Below are positions 24,253-33,327 of a stretch of 35,565 bases of DNA, piece by piece. Made by a program: the position numbers and the translations under genes. This stretch comes from an uncultured Candidatus Saccharibacteria bacterium (lineage in GTDB: Bacteria > Patescibacteriota > Saccharimonadia > Saccharimonadales > Saccharimonadaceae): NCBI GenBank assembly GCA_947166295.1, contig CAMVDR010000006.1:1-35565 (forward strand), in the 5' to 3' direction. Each line of letters starts with the position of its first letter. Position 1 is the stretch's first letter. Under the pieces are notes generated by a model, which had not been told where the DNA came from, ran no database searches, and worked only from the letters and a program-made list of their open reading frames with translations.

Positions 24253-25584
24253 TTACTTATCGCTACGGTATGAAAACATTATCGGTGTCCCCATAAACGG
24301 ATATTTTTCCCGAATTTTCCGCTCCAAAAATCTCTTCCAAGACCAATGCAAAAGCCCTAAGTCATGTCCATGCACCACAAACCACGGCGGGCAAGTATCT
24401 GTCTGCACGATATACTTCGGTTTTGGCCGTGTGTTTTTTAACCCTGCGGGCGGATGAGCCACTATCGCTTCGTTCAAAATTTTATTAAGATCTGAGGTCC
24501 TGATTTCCAAGTGTCTATTCGCGTCAATTTCTAGCGCTAATTCAAAAAGTTGCGTCACATTTTCACCTGTTTCAGAACTAGTGATTAGTACAGGCGCATA
24601 CGGCAAAAAGTCAAAATCTTTTTCCAAACTATCTATCAAGAAATCCGCCGCCGTGCGATTCCCTACATTTTCTTCACCAAAATAATTTGTCGGCGTAGAT
24701 TCATCCAAAAGATCCGACTTTGTCACCACCATAATAATACCCTTACCGGCCTCCACGATCTGCCCCGCCAAAGATTGGTCTAACTTACTATGTGGCTCCG
24801 TAGAATCCACCAACAAAGCACAAATATCCGCTTCTTCTATCGCCGCAAGCGTCCGAATCGCCGAGAATTTCTCAATCCCCACCTCACGCTTACCAGGCTT
24901 TCTCAGCCCCGCCGTATCCAAAATTTCCAATTCCCGCCCCTTATATTTTACCGTCACCCGATTGATATCCCGCGTTGTCCCCTGCCGACTAGACACTATC
25001 GCTTGTTGTTTTTTACCAAGCGTATTAAATAGCGAAGATTTCCCCACATTTGGCCGCCCAATCAAGGCAATTTTCAAAACATCATCATTTTGCGAAACTT
25101 TACCCTTTGGCAATACACTTTTTAATTTATTAATCCCCTGCCCAGTAGTAGCAGATACATAATAAATATTTTCCGGCGCAATTCCTAGAGCCCGAAATTC
25201 CGTCACCGGCAAAGATTCACCCAAATCGCACTTATTTAGCACCAAATACACCGGCTTACCAGAGCTTAGCGCATCCTTTGCAATCCTCGCATCACGATGA
25301 TCAAAATACTTCGCCGAATCCAGCGTCACCAATATCACATCCGCCGCATCAATCGCATCGGCAATTTGATCTTGAATTGATGCCTCAAAATCATCATTTG
25401 GGTCTTTCAACCCAGCCGTATCTATCAAGATAAAAGAATCATCAATCGTTGCCATCACGTTATCACGCGTAGTACCTTCTTCGCGCGCCACAATCGCGAT
25501 ATTTTTGTGCGCCATACGATTAAGAATGCTAGATTTCCCAGCATTTGTTTGTCCGATCAACGCTACAATTGGCAACTTTTTCAT
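24253..25584 (-). CDS. der: Ribosome biogenesis GTPase Der (EngA)
   Basis: Double-GTPase that assists 50S subunit assembly. G domain 1: GQTNAGKSS (about 10-18), a T-rich switch EEGTTRDN, DTAG and NKCD. G domain 2: GRPNVGKSSL (about 177-186), RQGTTRDINR, DTAGLRK and TKSD. The C-terminal KH-like domain begins near residue 355 and contains AHPPAGLKNTRPKPKYIVQT. 443 aa is normal. The first P-loop has GQTNAGKS where GRPNVGKS is usual. The start is leaderless. Confidence 0.95.
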   Translation of the reverse strand: MKKLPIVALIGQTNAGKSSILNRMAHKNIAIVAREEGTTRDNVMATIDDSFILIDTAGLKDPNDDFEASIQDQIADAIDAADVILVTLDSAKYFDHRDARIAKDALSSGKPVYLVLNKCDLGESLPVTEFRALGIAPENIYYVSATTGQGINKLKSVLPKGKVSQNDDVLKIALIGRPNVGKSSLFNTLGKKQQAIVSSRQGTTRDINRVTVKYKGRELEILDTAGLRKPGKREVGIEKFSAIRTLAAIEEADICALLVDSTEPHSKLDQSLAGQIVEAGKGIIMVVTKSDLLDESTPTNYFGEENVGNRTAADFLIDSLEKDFDFLPYAPVLITSSETGENVTQLFELALEIDANRHLEIRTSDLNKILNEAIVAHPPAGLKNTRPKPKYIVQTDTCPPWFVVHGHDLGLLHWSWKRFLERKIREKYPFMGTPIMFSYRSDK

Positions 25585-25590
25585 ATCTAA

Positions 25591-25596
25591 ATTATA
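25591..25596 (-). promoter_or_regulatory. -10 box of der
   Basis: TATAAT on the minus strand, 6 nt before ATG 25584. Confidence 0.6.
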
Positions 25597-25686
25597 GCAG
25601 ATTTTAGCATAAAAAGCAAGGCTACCGGCCCTCTATGCTTATCTATAAAAATATGTTATAATTACATTTCTTGTTTATTTTTTCAC

Positions 25687-25712
25687 ACAAAAAATCCCCA
25701 ACCGGGAACCAT
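25687..25712 (-). ncRNA. Possible ~25-nt transcript from promoter cassette copy 2
   Basis: Just below the promoter cassette the minus strand reads GGTTCCCGGTTGGGGATTTTTT. A small TCCC/GGGA hairpin with a six-T run would terminate after roughly 25 nt. No reading frame. The region continues to der without a gene. Confidence 0.3.
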
Positions 25713-25715
25713 AAC

Positions 25716-25748
25716 TTCATTATATCACACTTATGTTAAAATGTCAAG
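25716..25748 (-). repeat. 33-bp promoter cassette, copy 2
   Basis: Identical to 20137-20169. -35 TTGACA at 25747-25742 and -10 TATAAT at 25724-25719 on the minus strand. It lies immediately after the 3' end of tRNA-Glu(CUC). Confidence 0.85.
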
Positions 25749-25749
25749 G

Positions 25750-25826
25750 TGGTGACTCCTGCGGGAGTCGAACCCGCGATTTTCTGGATGAGAACCAGAC
25801 GTCCTAGACCACTAGACGAAGGAGCC
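25750..25826 (-). tRNA. tRNA-Glu (anticodon CUC)
   Basis: Minus strand: acceptor GGCTCCT/AGGAGTC (one G-U), anticodon arm TCTGG-TTCTCAT-CCAGA (anticodon CTC), T-arm GCGGG-TTCGACT-CCCGC, discriminator A and encoded CCA. It is the second Glu isoacceptor in the window; gltX lies 2.4 kb away. Confidence 0.95.
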
Positions 25827-25900
25827 GAATGTAGTTCCGCAAGAAGTTTGCTCGGCAAATCTCCTCAGGAGCCACTACCACTATTTTAACACAAATTTAT

Positions 25901-27166
25901 CTAATATTCAACACTTCCATAGGCTGGTACCGCCGAGACAATTGTTTGCCCTGGCGCCAAAGCAATTTCCGCACCATCCTCGCCAAAGAATTTTATTTGT
26001 TGATCTTTAGCGCCTTTAGCCCAAGATCCTTTAATAGCAGTGCCATTTTGAAAAATATATGCATCACCAGTCCCTATCGTAGTAATACTTTCATGGTAAT
26101 TATCCGCCGCCTTGCTTTCCTGTACTACCATTGCCACCACTACTGCCGGTGACATTTGCGTCAGCCTACATACATCCTCCGGATTTTTCTCGCCCAAATC
26201 CACCGCGTCACACTCGTACACATCATGAGCCACCCCAGAACCGTAACTTCGATTATAAGTATTAGTCTCCGCATTGTAATCATAATGCACATTAAAGCTC
26301 GCCCACCCACCAAAATTTAAATTAATGCTCGTAACATCTGCCACGGTTTCGGAGGTATCACCCGCAGCCATCTTAACGATATTTAACTTTTCTTTTACTC
26401 CTGCATCTACCCTAGATTTACCAGATTCATCTGGCGTCATCCGTGCAAATCCCTGAATATTAGAAGTATCGTAACCATAATCTGCACTAAATTGTTTCAA
26501 ATACGTAGCCGTAGTAAACAAATTATTCCATAACCTAGTACCATAAGTTCCGCGATACATATAGGTATAATCTTCGGATAAATCTTTATAGCCACCAGAC
26601 TGCACCGCCACCAAGGCATCATGCGCACCACCAGCATGCACAATCGTGCAATCAAACGGAGTATCCCACTCTAAATAATACATCCGAAGTGATCTAATCG
26701 GCCCAATCACTGCAGATGTTGGATTCTGATATATTGCCGCAAACCGCGTAATACCGGCCTCTGCAATGGCCTCGAATATCACACCAGCCTGCGTTAATCC
26801 CGCCTGTGGCCGCGCACCGTCCGTACCGTTTGGTGTCTGGATACAATATGCCGGAGCCGTTTTTAATGATGCATCCGCCAAAGGCTCACCAGTCAAATCG
26901 CTATAAACTGCATTATCTTTTTCCTCATTGCCAATTTGTGGAAATTTTAATTCACCAGCAACTTTGCCCCCACCAAAAATACCTACTACCAAACAAACTA
27001 CACCACCAATTATCCCCACAATACCGCTCACAAGAAACGCAATACTCTTTTTACCCCAATCAGATTTTTTTCTAGTCTTTTCATCACCGCCAAACGCTTC
27101 AGCCAAATCCATCTCTATATGTTCCCCGTTTTTAGCTACTTTTATTGGTTGTTTTTCCACCGTCAT
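25901..27166 (-). CDS. DUF3048 domain protein (YerB-like), membrane anchored
   Basis: 421 aa. The N-terminal ~45 residues are cytoplasmic and charged. One membrane helix spans about residues 46-70 (IAFLVSGIVGIIGGVVCLVVGIFGGG). The outer part matches DUF3048: ARPQAGLTQAGVIFEAIAEAGITRFAAIYQ, IGPIRSLRMYYLEW and a C-terminal segment ending APGQTIVSAVP. YerB-type proteins are exported; their biochemical role is not established. GGAG lies 6 nt before ATG 27166, and TAAAAT (27191-27196) is the likely -10. The gene is divergent from the surface protein at 27232, with both promoters in 65 bp. Confidence 0.88.
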   Translation of the reverse strand: MTVEKQPIKVAKNGEHIEMDLAEAFGGDEKTRKKSDWGKKSIAFLVSGIVGIIGGVVCLVVGIFGGGKVAGELKFPQIGNEEKDNAVYSDLTGEPLADASLKTAPAYCIQTPNGTDGARPQAGLTQAGVIFEAIAEAGITRFAAIYQNPTSAVIGPIRSLRMYYLEWDTPFDCTIVHAGGAHDALVAVQSGGYKDLSEDYTYMYRGTYGTRLWNNLFTTATYLKQFSADYGYDTSNIQGFARMTPDESGKSRVDAGVKEKLNIVKMAAGDTSETVADVTSINLNFGGWASFNVHYDYNAETNTYNRSYGSGVAHDVYECDAVDLGEKNPEDVCRLTQMSPAVVVAMVVQESKAADNYHESITTIGTGDAYIFQNGTAIKGSWAKGAKDQQIKFFGEDGAEIALAPGQTIVSAVPAYGSVEY

Positions 27167-27219
27167 ATGAGCTCCAAATTACTTATATTTATTTTAACAC
27201 AAATCCATTATGGTTGTGC

Positions 27220-27225
27220 TATAAT
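27220..27225 (+). promoter_or_regulatory. -10 box of the C-anchored surface protein gene
   Basis: TATAAT, 6 nt before ATG 27232; leaderless start. Confidence 0.6.
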
Positions 27226-27231
27226 AAATAT

Positions 27232-28191
27232 ATGCTTAAAAGGATTGCTAGAGCTGCGACGGTGCTAGTGCTTATGGGTACTCTATTTTTCCTCTTCCCG
27301 TCAAAATCCGCCATCGTTCATGCGGAAAATCCTGCCAATGTTACTTTCCAAGTCAACGTACAAGAAGTATTATCTGTATCTATTACCACACCCACCAACT
27401 GGGCCAAGGGCAATATTAACAATTTTTTGCGCAACGAAGTCACTCTAGCTGTCACGTCTAACCATATCGATGGTTTCACTGCTTCTATGATCTCCAGCGA
27501 TACTAATGCCGAGCTCCATCACTCATCCAAAGCCAACACTGTTATTCCTACCTTCGATGATAACGAATCTCATACTTGCACCGACAATACTACCTGTCCT
27601 GAATTCCCCGCAAATAAATGGGGCTTTGCAATTAACGCTGGCGCAAACACCGACGACGTATATAATCAAATACCCAAAGCCAGTGGCGCACCAACCACGC
27701 TCATTAGCAATGCTCAAAGCACCGGCCAAACCCCTATCACCTCTCGTGATATTTACTTTGGCTCCAAATCCGACATCACTCAAGCTTCCGGCACCTATTC
27801 TGGTACCGTTATATTTTATGTAGTTTCTGGCATTATTGACAATACCAATAACACCAATCCAAACCCACCCGTCAACCCAACCACCGATGGTTCTAGCACT
27901 CCTACTTATGCTAATGGTCAGACTGTGCAAACCGCCACCACAGAAAATCGCAACAGTAATAGCCAAGTCGTTTCTACTACCACTACTACTACCATCAACG
28001 AAGGCGACGCTACCAGCTCTTACCAGGAGCCTGCCGGTGTCACTGATAGCACCAGTTCCAATATTTACGACGGCTCTATGCTTAACACCGTTCTCGCTAC
28101 CACCGCTTCCGTAGCTGCCGCTTCAGGCCTCATCTTCTTCATCCTTGCCAAACGCAAGAAAGACGATGACGACGAAGAAGAAACCGCATAG
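27232..28191 (+). CDS. Surface protein with signal peptide and C-terminal membrane anchor (319 aa)
   Basis: The start at ATG 27232 fits both the -10 box 6 nt upstream and the signal peptide that begins there (MLKRIARAATVLVLMGTLFF, likely cleavage after VHA). The exported domain (about 28-200) has NVTFQVNVQEVLSVSI, KWGFAIN and QASGTYSGTVIFYVVSG, the same pattern as the N-terminal domains of the FISUMP proteins. A Thr/Ser/Asn/Pro-rich stalk follows (about 205-275). A C-terminal helix (about 288-308) is followed by KRKK and an acidic tail DDDDEEE. This resembles a sorting-signal layout, but no LPXTG is seen. Promoter and ATG placement imply a leaderless mRNA. Confidence 0.75.
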   Translation: MLKRIARAATVLVLMGTLFFLFPSKSAIVHAENPANVTFQVNVQEVLSVSITTPTNWAKGNINNFLRNEVTLAVTSNHIDGFTASMISSDTNAELHHSSKANTVIPTFDDNESHTCTDNTTCPEFPANKWGFAINAGANTDDVYNQIPKASGAPTTLISNAQSTGQTPITSRDIYFGSKSDITQASGTYSGTVIFYVVSGIIDNTNNTNPNPPVNPTTDGSSTPTYANGQTVQTATTENRNSNSQVVSTTTTTTINEGDATSSYQEPAGVTDSTSSNIYDGSMLNTVLATTASVAAASGLIFFILAKRKKDDDDEEETA

Positions 28192-28197
28192 ATATGT

Positions 28198-28203
28198 TAT
28201 AAT
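28198..28203 (+). promoter_or_regulatory. -10 box of gltX
   Basis: TATAAT, 7 nt before ATG 28211; leaderless start. Confidence 0.6.
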
Positions 28204-28210
28204 ATAATAT

Positions 28211-29650
28211 ATGGAAATTATCACTAGATTTGCCCCTAGTCCTACTGGGTATATTCATATCGGCAACGTCCGTTCTGCCATCTATCCTTATCTTCTCGCC
28301 AAACAAAATAAAGGCAAGATGATTTTGCGCATCGAAGATACCGACCGCGCCCGCTACGTAGAAGGCGCTACCGAACTAATCGAAGATACTTTAGAATGGT
28401 TGGGTCTCAATTGGGATGAAGGTCCCATTGTGGGTGGTCCACACGGCCCTTATTTCCAAAGCGAACGTATGGAGATTTACCATAAGTGGGCTCGCAAATT
28501 AATTGAATCTGGCCGTGCCTACGCCGACCCTACTCCACCAGAAAAAATCGCAGAATATCGTGAAAAATGTAATCAAGAAAAAATTCCTTTTCTTTATCGT
28601 AACTTCCGTCCAGAAAACACTCCAGAATGGGAGCCAGGTATTCCCTTGCGTTTCAAGGCTGAACCAAAACCCTATACTTGGCACGACGAAGTCATGGGCG
28701 ACATGCACTCTGGTCCAGAAGTTTTAGACGACATCATACTTATTAAAAAAGATGGTTACCCTACTTATAACTTCGCCCACATTGTAGACGATGCCGAAAT
28801 GGGCGTCACACATGTCATGCGTGGTGTAGAATATTTATCTAGCACGCCAAATTATTTAGCACTATACGAAGCACTACACCTAACACAGCCCAAACTTGTT
28901 TCCCTCCCACACATTTTGGCACCACAAGGCAATAAAAAACTCGGTAAACGCGATGGCGCTAAGTCCGTCACTGAATATCGCGATGATGGCGTCTTGACTG
29001 AAGCCATGTTGAATTATCTCGCCTGCCTTGGCTGGAACGACGGCACCGAACAAGAAATATACACCAAAGACGAACTCATTAAAAATTTCTCTTTAGATCG
29101 CATTCAGAATTCTGGCGCTCGCTACGACGAAACAAAATTACTCTGGCTCAATGGTCAATGGATTCGCCGCATTTTTACCAAACAAGGCGCCGAAGCTCTT
29201 TATGCTCGTACCACCAATTTCTGGCCAGAAATCGCCAATGATTTTTCCGACGAATACAAAATCAAAGTTCTATCCATTATTTACGATCGCCTTAAAACTC
29301 TTTCCGATCTTCGCGAAATGACCACTTATTTCTTTGAAGATCCCCGCATAGATATAGATATGTTAGTCAACAATAAATTTGTCAAAAAGCTTTCCGAAGC
29401 CGAAATAGAAGACCTACTCAAGCTAACCATTGCCAAACTCACCGATCTCAAAGAGTGGAACGCCGACAATATTCAGATAATACTAAACGAGCTACTAACG
29501 GAAACTGGCAAAAAACCAGCTGAACTCTTTAGCCTCATCCGTATCGCTATTAGTTTTGCGCCATTTAGTCCAGCGCTCAATCTCACCATGGATGTTTTGG
29601 GGCGCGATATCACCCTCGCCCGTCTCAATGCCGTCGCTCGCAGCATTTAA
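28211..29650 (+). CDS. gltX: Glutamyl-tRNA synthetase
   Basis: Class I synthetase charging tRNA-Glu, cytoplasmic. The HIGH motif appears as HIGN within RFAPSPTGYIHIGNVRSAI, followed by LRIEDTDRARY. The KMSKS-type loop is KKLGKRDGAKSV (about residues 245-256). The C-terminal anticodon-binding helices end near DVLGRDITLARLNAVARSI. 479 aa is normal. The start is leaderless with TATAAT 7 nt upstream. A strong bidirectional terminator follows. Confidence 0.96.
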   Translation: MEIITRFAPSPTGYIHIGNVRSAIYPYLLAKQNKGKMILRIEDTDRARYVEGATELIEDTLEWLGLNWDEGPIVGGPHGPYFQSERMEIYHKWARKLIESGRAYADPTPPEKIAEYREKCNQEKIPFLYRNFRPENTPEWEPGIPLRFKAEPKPYTWHDEVMGDMHSGPEVLDDIILIKKDGYPTYNFAHIVDDAEMGVTHVMRGVEYLSSTPNYLALYEALHLTQPKLVSLPHILAPQGNKKLGKRDGAKSVTEYRDDGVLTEAMLNYLACLGWNDGTEQEIYTKDELIKNFSLDRIQNSGARYDETKLLWLNGQWIRRIFTKQGAEALYARTTNFWPEIANDFSDEYKIKVLSIIYDRLKTLSDLREMTTYFFEDPRIDIDMLVNNKFVKKLSEAEIEDLLKLTIAKLTDLKEWNADNIQIILNELLTETGKKPAELFSLIRIAISFAPFSPALNLTMDVLGRDITLARLNAVARSI

Positions 29651-29653
29651 ACC

Positions 29654-29739
29654 AAAACAGAAACGGAATTCACTTCCGTTTCTGTTTTTAACCTAGTTTT
29701 CCTTGCTAAACTTTCTTTTTCCGAAAAGAAAGTTCAAGG
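29654..29739. terminator. Convergent double-hairpin terminator module
   Basis: AAAACAGAAACGGAA (29654-29668) pairs with its mirror ending in TTTT, serving gltX on the plus strand and the convergent gene on the minus strand. A second hairpin AACTTTCTTTT-TCCG-AAAAGAAAGTT (29709-29734), extended by CCTTG/CAAGG, ends 1 nt before the stop at 29740. It shares the GAATTCACTTC core and layout with 15245-15326. Confidence 0.8.
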
Positions 29740-30591
29740 TTATAAAGATGTCGCAATTGTATTGATTTGTTTCTTGGTTAACGATCCTGCAGTCGTATCA
29801 ATTTTATACACCACACCACCATTCACCCAGGCCGCATCACTGCCACTTATATATATAGTAAGCCCTTGTTCGCGCACTGTAGAATAATTTTCACCATATT
29901 CGTCTTTCACGAAATTAGTCAAAAGAGCATTGGAATCCCACGATGATTGTTCTTCAATCAAAGAAAACGCATCACCCGTACCAGAATTCTTAAAATTCAA
30001 GGTTATTTTTCCATCTTCGGAAGTAATATCCGATAAGCTAAAATCACGTGGCACATAGCCAGGATATTTTGCATCTATACCAGTTTGCATTGCCGCTACC
30101 CGCATAGAGATATCCGGCATATTCAAATTCACAAAATACACAATCGCAAACACTGCCGCCGCCGCACAAGAAAGCGCCAACACTACACGCCCCAAACCAA
30201 AATGCACCCTTGGAGCTTTTTGCTTCTTTGCCTTCTTGGTTTCACTTTCGGAAGTCTTGGCCGCACTAGCCAAAGCTTTCTTTATAGCCTGGTCCTTCAA
30301 TTCTTTAGCCGTCATTCTGCTCGCCACAGGCGCCGCAGCACGCTCTTGCATTTTATTAATCGCCGATACTTGCATTGGATGCGCCACTACTGGAGCCACC
30401 GGCTGAGTATCCTGCATTTTCTTCACATCCATAGCAGAATTAAAATGTTTTACTTTAGAACTTCGCTTCACAGAAACCATCACATCCGCACTTTTCACTG
30501 GTCTTTTTACGTACCTACGATTGAGTGTAGTAGAAGCCTGCACCTTACGATGCGTAGCCGTCGCTGAATGTGTAGTATCTGATTTTTGCAT
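29740..30591 (-). CDS. Single-pass membrane protein with DUF4367-like outer domain (283 aa)
   Basis: I set the start at ATG 30591, directly after GCGAGGTGAAA; the longer frame from 30645 would contain this site. The first ~130 residues are cytoplasmic, basic and low in complexity (Ala, Lys, Thr, Gln). One helix covers about 137-157 (VVLALSCAAAAVFAIVYFV). The outer C-terminal domain (YPGYVPRDFSLSDITSEDGK, REQGLTIYISGSDAAWVNGG) resembles DUF4367-type domains, a moderately confident match from memory. It is divergent from the PEGA protein gene with overlapping promoter regions. Confidence 0.7.
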   Translation of the reverse strand: MQKSDTTHSATATHRKVQASTTLNRRYVKRPVKSADVMVSVKRSSKVKHFNSAMDVKKMQDTQPVAPVVAHPMQVSAINKMQERAAAPVASRMTAKELKDQAIKKALASAAKTSESETKKAKKQKAPRVHFGLGRVVLALSCAAAAVFAIVYFVNLNMPDISMRVAAMQTGIDAKYPGYVPRDFSLSDITSEDGKITLNFKNSGTGDAFSLIEEQSSWDSNALLTNFVKDEYGENYSTVREQGLTIYISGSDAAWVNGGVVYKIDTTAGSLTKKQINTIATSL

Positions 30592-30669
30592 TTTCACCTC
30601 GCTTATTCTTATATTAATCATACTCTTTCCCAACACAAAACGCAAGAGCTAATTTTATGAAAAATATGT

Positions 30670-30675
30670 TATAAT
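30670..30675 (+). promoter_or_regulatory. -10 box of the PEGA protein gene
   Basis: TATAAT, 8 nt before ATG 30684. Confidence 0.55.
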
Positions 30676-30683
30676 ATTGTCAT

Positions 30684-32087
30684 ATGGATCCAGAACGAGC
30701 TAAACGCCGCCAAAGCGCAAAAATTATTATATCTGAAACCATTATGGTACTCGCCGTAGTAATTACGGTTACTATGCTGGCTTTTATCGTTTCCGGATAT
30801 TGGCTTAATTCAGATTTCAAGGTAGAACGTAACGGCCTTTTGCAAATTTCTTCCGTGCCCACCGGCGCAGATATATATATAGATGGCGATTCGTCCTGGC
30901 TCCAACGCACCAATACTTCCAAAGTACTTTCATCTGGCGAACACAGCGTAAAACTCACCAAAGACGGTTATGATTCTTGGCAAAAAACCATCAATATCTC
31001 CGAAGGTCTACTTTACCGCATTCATTATCCGCGCCTATTCCTTCAAAATAGGACCCCAGAAAGCTTACTAGATGTCACTGGCACCACGCTTGCCACCACT
31101 TCTCCAGACCATAATTCTCTTATTCTCATCAATAACACTACCGAATGGGCTTTTATCAATCTAGATTCCGACGAAATCAAACCAGAGCCAATAAATATTT
31201 CTCAAATTTTCTCTAGCGTTAGCCTTGCGCCAGAAGCCACCACCGGTCTTTTCACCGGCACAGTTCAAGACATTAAGTGGGATTACGACGGCACACATGC
31301 ACTTTTCAAAATCAGTAACACCGACGCCACCGAATGGGTACTTCTAGATGTTAAAAATCCCGCCAAGAGCATCAATCTTACCAGAGAATTTGGCGCCAAT
31401 TTTAACGAAATTCAGATCCTAGATAATTCATCCAATAATCTTCTAGCTATCAGAAACGGCAATCTCCACAAAATAGATGTCTCCGGCAAATCTATCTCCG
31501 CCGTACTCGCAGAAAACGTCACCAATTTCGACCATTATAATAACGAAATTGTATTTTCTGCCACCACTACGTCAGAAACTCCAGTCAATTATATAGGCTT
31601 CCTCAAACTTGGCGATGACAAAATCACCACCCTAGAAGAAACCGATTCCCCAGCCCTAGTTACTCTTAGCAGATTCTACGATGATAAATATATCACCGTA
31701 CTTTCAGATCGTCTAGTTTCTCTTTACAAAAAAGAAGACTTCGCTAAGATCAAAGATTTTGAGCTCACGTTCCAGCCCGCTTCTATCAAAGTCGGCCACA
31801 ACGGTGAATTTATCACTATGCCTCTAGGCAACCAAATCGCCACCCTAGATATGGAAGCTATGTCTGTTACAGAGTGGCAGCCGTCCGGTACACGTTTCGG
31901 CTGGATAGATAATGACATGGTTTACACTGTCGCAGATAATTCCCTTACCGTCTATGATTTTGACGGTCACAATCAACGCACCATTGCTAGTAACGTATCC
32001 GAACATTTCCCGGCTGCCATCACCAATAATAAATGGCTATATTATTTCAGCGACAACACTCTAATTCGTGAAAAAATCACCGATTAA
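30684..32087 (+). CDS. PEGA-domain membrane protein (467 aa)
   Basis: A short basic N-terminus and one membrane helix (about residues 16-40, MVLAVVITVTMLAFIVSGYW) anchor an extracellular protein. Residues about 50-105 match the PEGA domain: LLQISSVPTGADIYIDGDSS, GEHSVKLTKDGYDSW and LLYRIHYPRLF. The remaining ~350 residues contain repeated short beta-like segments (VQDIKWDYDGTHALFKIS, LAIRNGNLHKID), consistent with a beta-propeller. A surface or envelope role is likely; a precise function is unknown. It converges with the sortase gene, 19 nt apart. Confidence 0.82.
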   Translation: MDPERAKRRQSAKIIISETIMVLAVVITVTMLAFIVSGYWLNSDFKVERNGLLQISSVPTGADIYIDGDSSWLQRTNTSKVLSSGEHSVKLTKDGYDSWQKTINISEGLLYRIHYPRLFLQNRTPESLLDVTGTTLATTSPDHNSLILINNTTEWAFINLDSDEIKPEPINISQIFSSVSLAPEATTGLFTGTVQDIKWDYDGTHALFKISNTDATEWVLLDVKNPAKSINLTREFGANFNEIQILDNSSNNLLAIRNGNLHKIDVSGKSISAVLAENVTNFDHYNNEIVFSATTTSETPVNYIGFLKLGDDKITTLEETDSPALVTLSRFYDDKYITVLSDRLVSLYKKEDFAKIKDFELTFQPASIKVGHNGEFITMPLGNQIATLDMEAMSVTEWQPSGTRFGWIDNDMVYTVADNSLTVYDFDGHNQRTIASNVSEHFPAAITNNKWLYYFSDNTLIREKITD

Positions 32088-32106
32088 TCACACTAATAAT
32101 AGCTAA

Positions 32107-33321
32107 TCAATTCCCCGTCAGCCAATTCCAAATTCCTTCAAAGAAGGAGGGCTCATTAGATGGAAACGCATCACTCGTATTCTGATCTACCGTAGGTAAA
32201 TCTTCTGAAGTCTCCGCTCCGTCATAGCTTGGCGAAATCTGTTCCGCCGTCACCAGCAAACGATACCTAGAAGTCCCCAGCGGCGTGCAAGTCACCAACG
32301 TAAGTAATGGTTTATCCGTATCCACTACTAGCGCCGCCACGTTGCTCGGCTCTACTACTTCTTTCTTTACCACACGATAAGTGTACCGCACGGAATTATA
32401 GTTCACATATATCAAATCGCCATCATCTAGCCGCTCTAGTCCAGAGAAAATATATTTATACGGATTAGAACTATACACATCCCCCGCCGAATGTCCCGTA
32501 ATCACCAAATTCCCGATTTCTCCAGGATACGCACTCGCACCCGCTATCCTGTAATGCGCCACCCCATTATTCATCGCGCTCATCACTTCATTTAGCGAAA
32601 TCCCAAAATGTATCGGCACATCTATATTTAATTTCGGGATAATCAACCGTGGCTCTGCTGATACTGTTTGCGTAATTGTCGGATCTATAGCTTCTATCTG
32701 CGAAGCTGGTGCATTTCCTGGCGATACATATGCCATAATTGGCGCAAAAATCAACCGGTTATATTGCAAAAACAATATTAGTAGCACCACCGCCACCCCA
32801 GCAAGTACCGGTATCCAATGCCGTCGCCGGCGCGATTTTTTTGCATTTTCTGTTGCTTTTTTACGAATTGTTCTTCTTAATCTACTCTTAATATCATCAT
32901 CATTTTCGGAAGAAACGGACGCGCCCCCTTCAACATCCCCCCCTGTTAACGAAAGCCCGGCCTTTTTATCGCTCTTCATGCTATTGCGCGTCAGCGTTCC
33001 TAATATTTCTTCCTCTTCCGCTCTATTTCTAGCATCTTTCAAACGCTCTTTCTCTATATAAGTCCGCGCCGCCTTAGAATAATAATCACTGTAGTACTTT
33101 TGATAATAATCTTGCCACGCCGAATGATACTTCTTCCAAGATTCCGAATTAATTTTCGGTGTTACCGGTTCATTTTTCAGATGAGAATCGTTATTTTCTG
33201 GATTTTTCGCTGCTTTTTTTGCCGCATCAGTATAAGCCGCTAGTACCTTTTTCCTAGCGATTTGTGCGGCTGTCTGCCTCTGTACGTCTCTAGAAGATAG
33301 CCCACCTTTTTCCGAATCCAT
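32107..33321 (-). CDS. Sortase with long cytoplasmic N-terminal region (404 aa)
   Basis: Membrane transpeptidase that would join sorting-signal proteins to the envelope. A membrane helix lies at about 172-192 (WIPVLAGVAVVLLILFLQY). The catalytic domain is extracellular: PRLIIPKLNIDVPIHFG, His in VITGHSA, Cys in LTLVTCTPLG and Arg in SRYRLLV. It ends EGIWNWLTGN. The ~165-residue charged N-terminus (KKYHSAWQDYYQKYYSDYYS, Arg/Lys/Glu-rich) is unusual for a sortase. No LPXTG-type substrate is visible in the window. The start is leaderless with TATAAT 6 nt before ATG 33321. Confidence 0.9.
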   Translation of the reverse strand: MDSEKGGLSSRDVQRQTAAQIARKKVLAAYTDAAKKAAKNPENNDSHLKNEPVTPKINSESWKKYHSAWQDYYQKYYSDYYSKAARTYIEKERLKDARNRAEEEEILGTLTRNSMKSDKKAGLSLTGGDVEGGASVSSENDDDIKSRLRRTIRKKATENAKKSRRRRHWIPVLAGVAVVLLILFLQYNRLIFAPIMAYVSPGNAPASQIEAIDPTITQTVSAEPRLIIPKLNIDVPIHFGISLNEVMSAMNNGVAHYRIAGASAYPGEIGNLVITGHSAGDVYSSNPYKYIFSGLERLDDGDLIYVNYNSVRYTYRVVKKEVVEPSNVAALVVDTDKPLLTLVTCTPLGTSRYRLLVTAEQISPSYDGAETSEDLPTVDQNTSDAFPSNEPSFFEGIWNWLTGN

Positions 33322-33327
33322 AATAAA

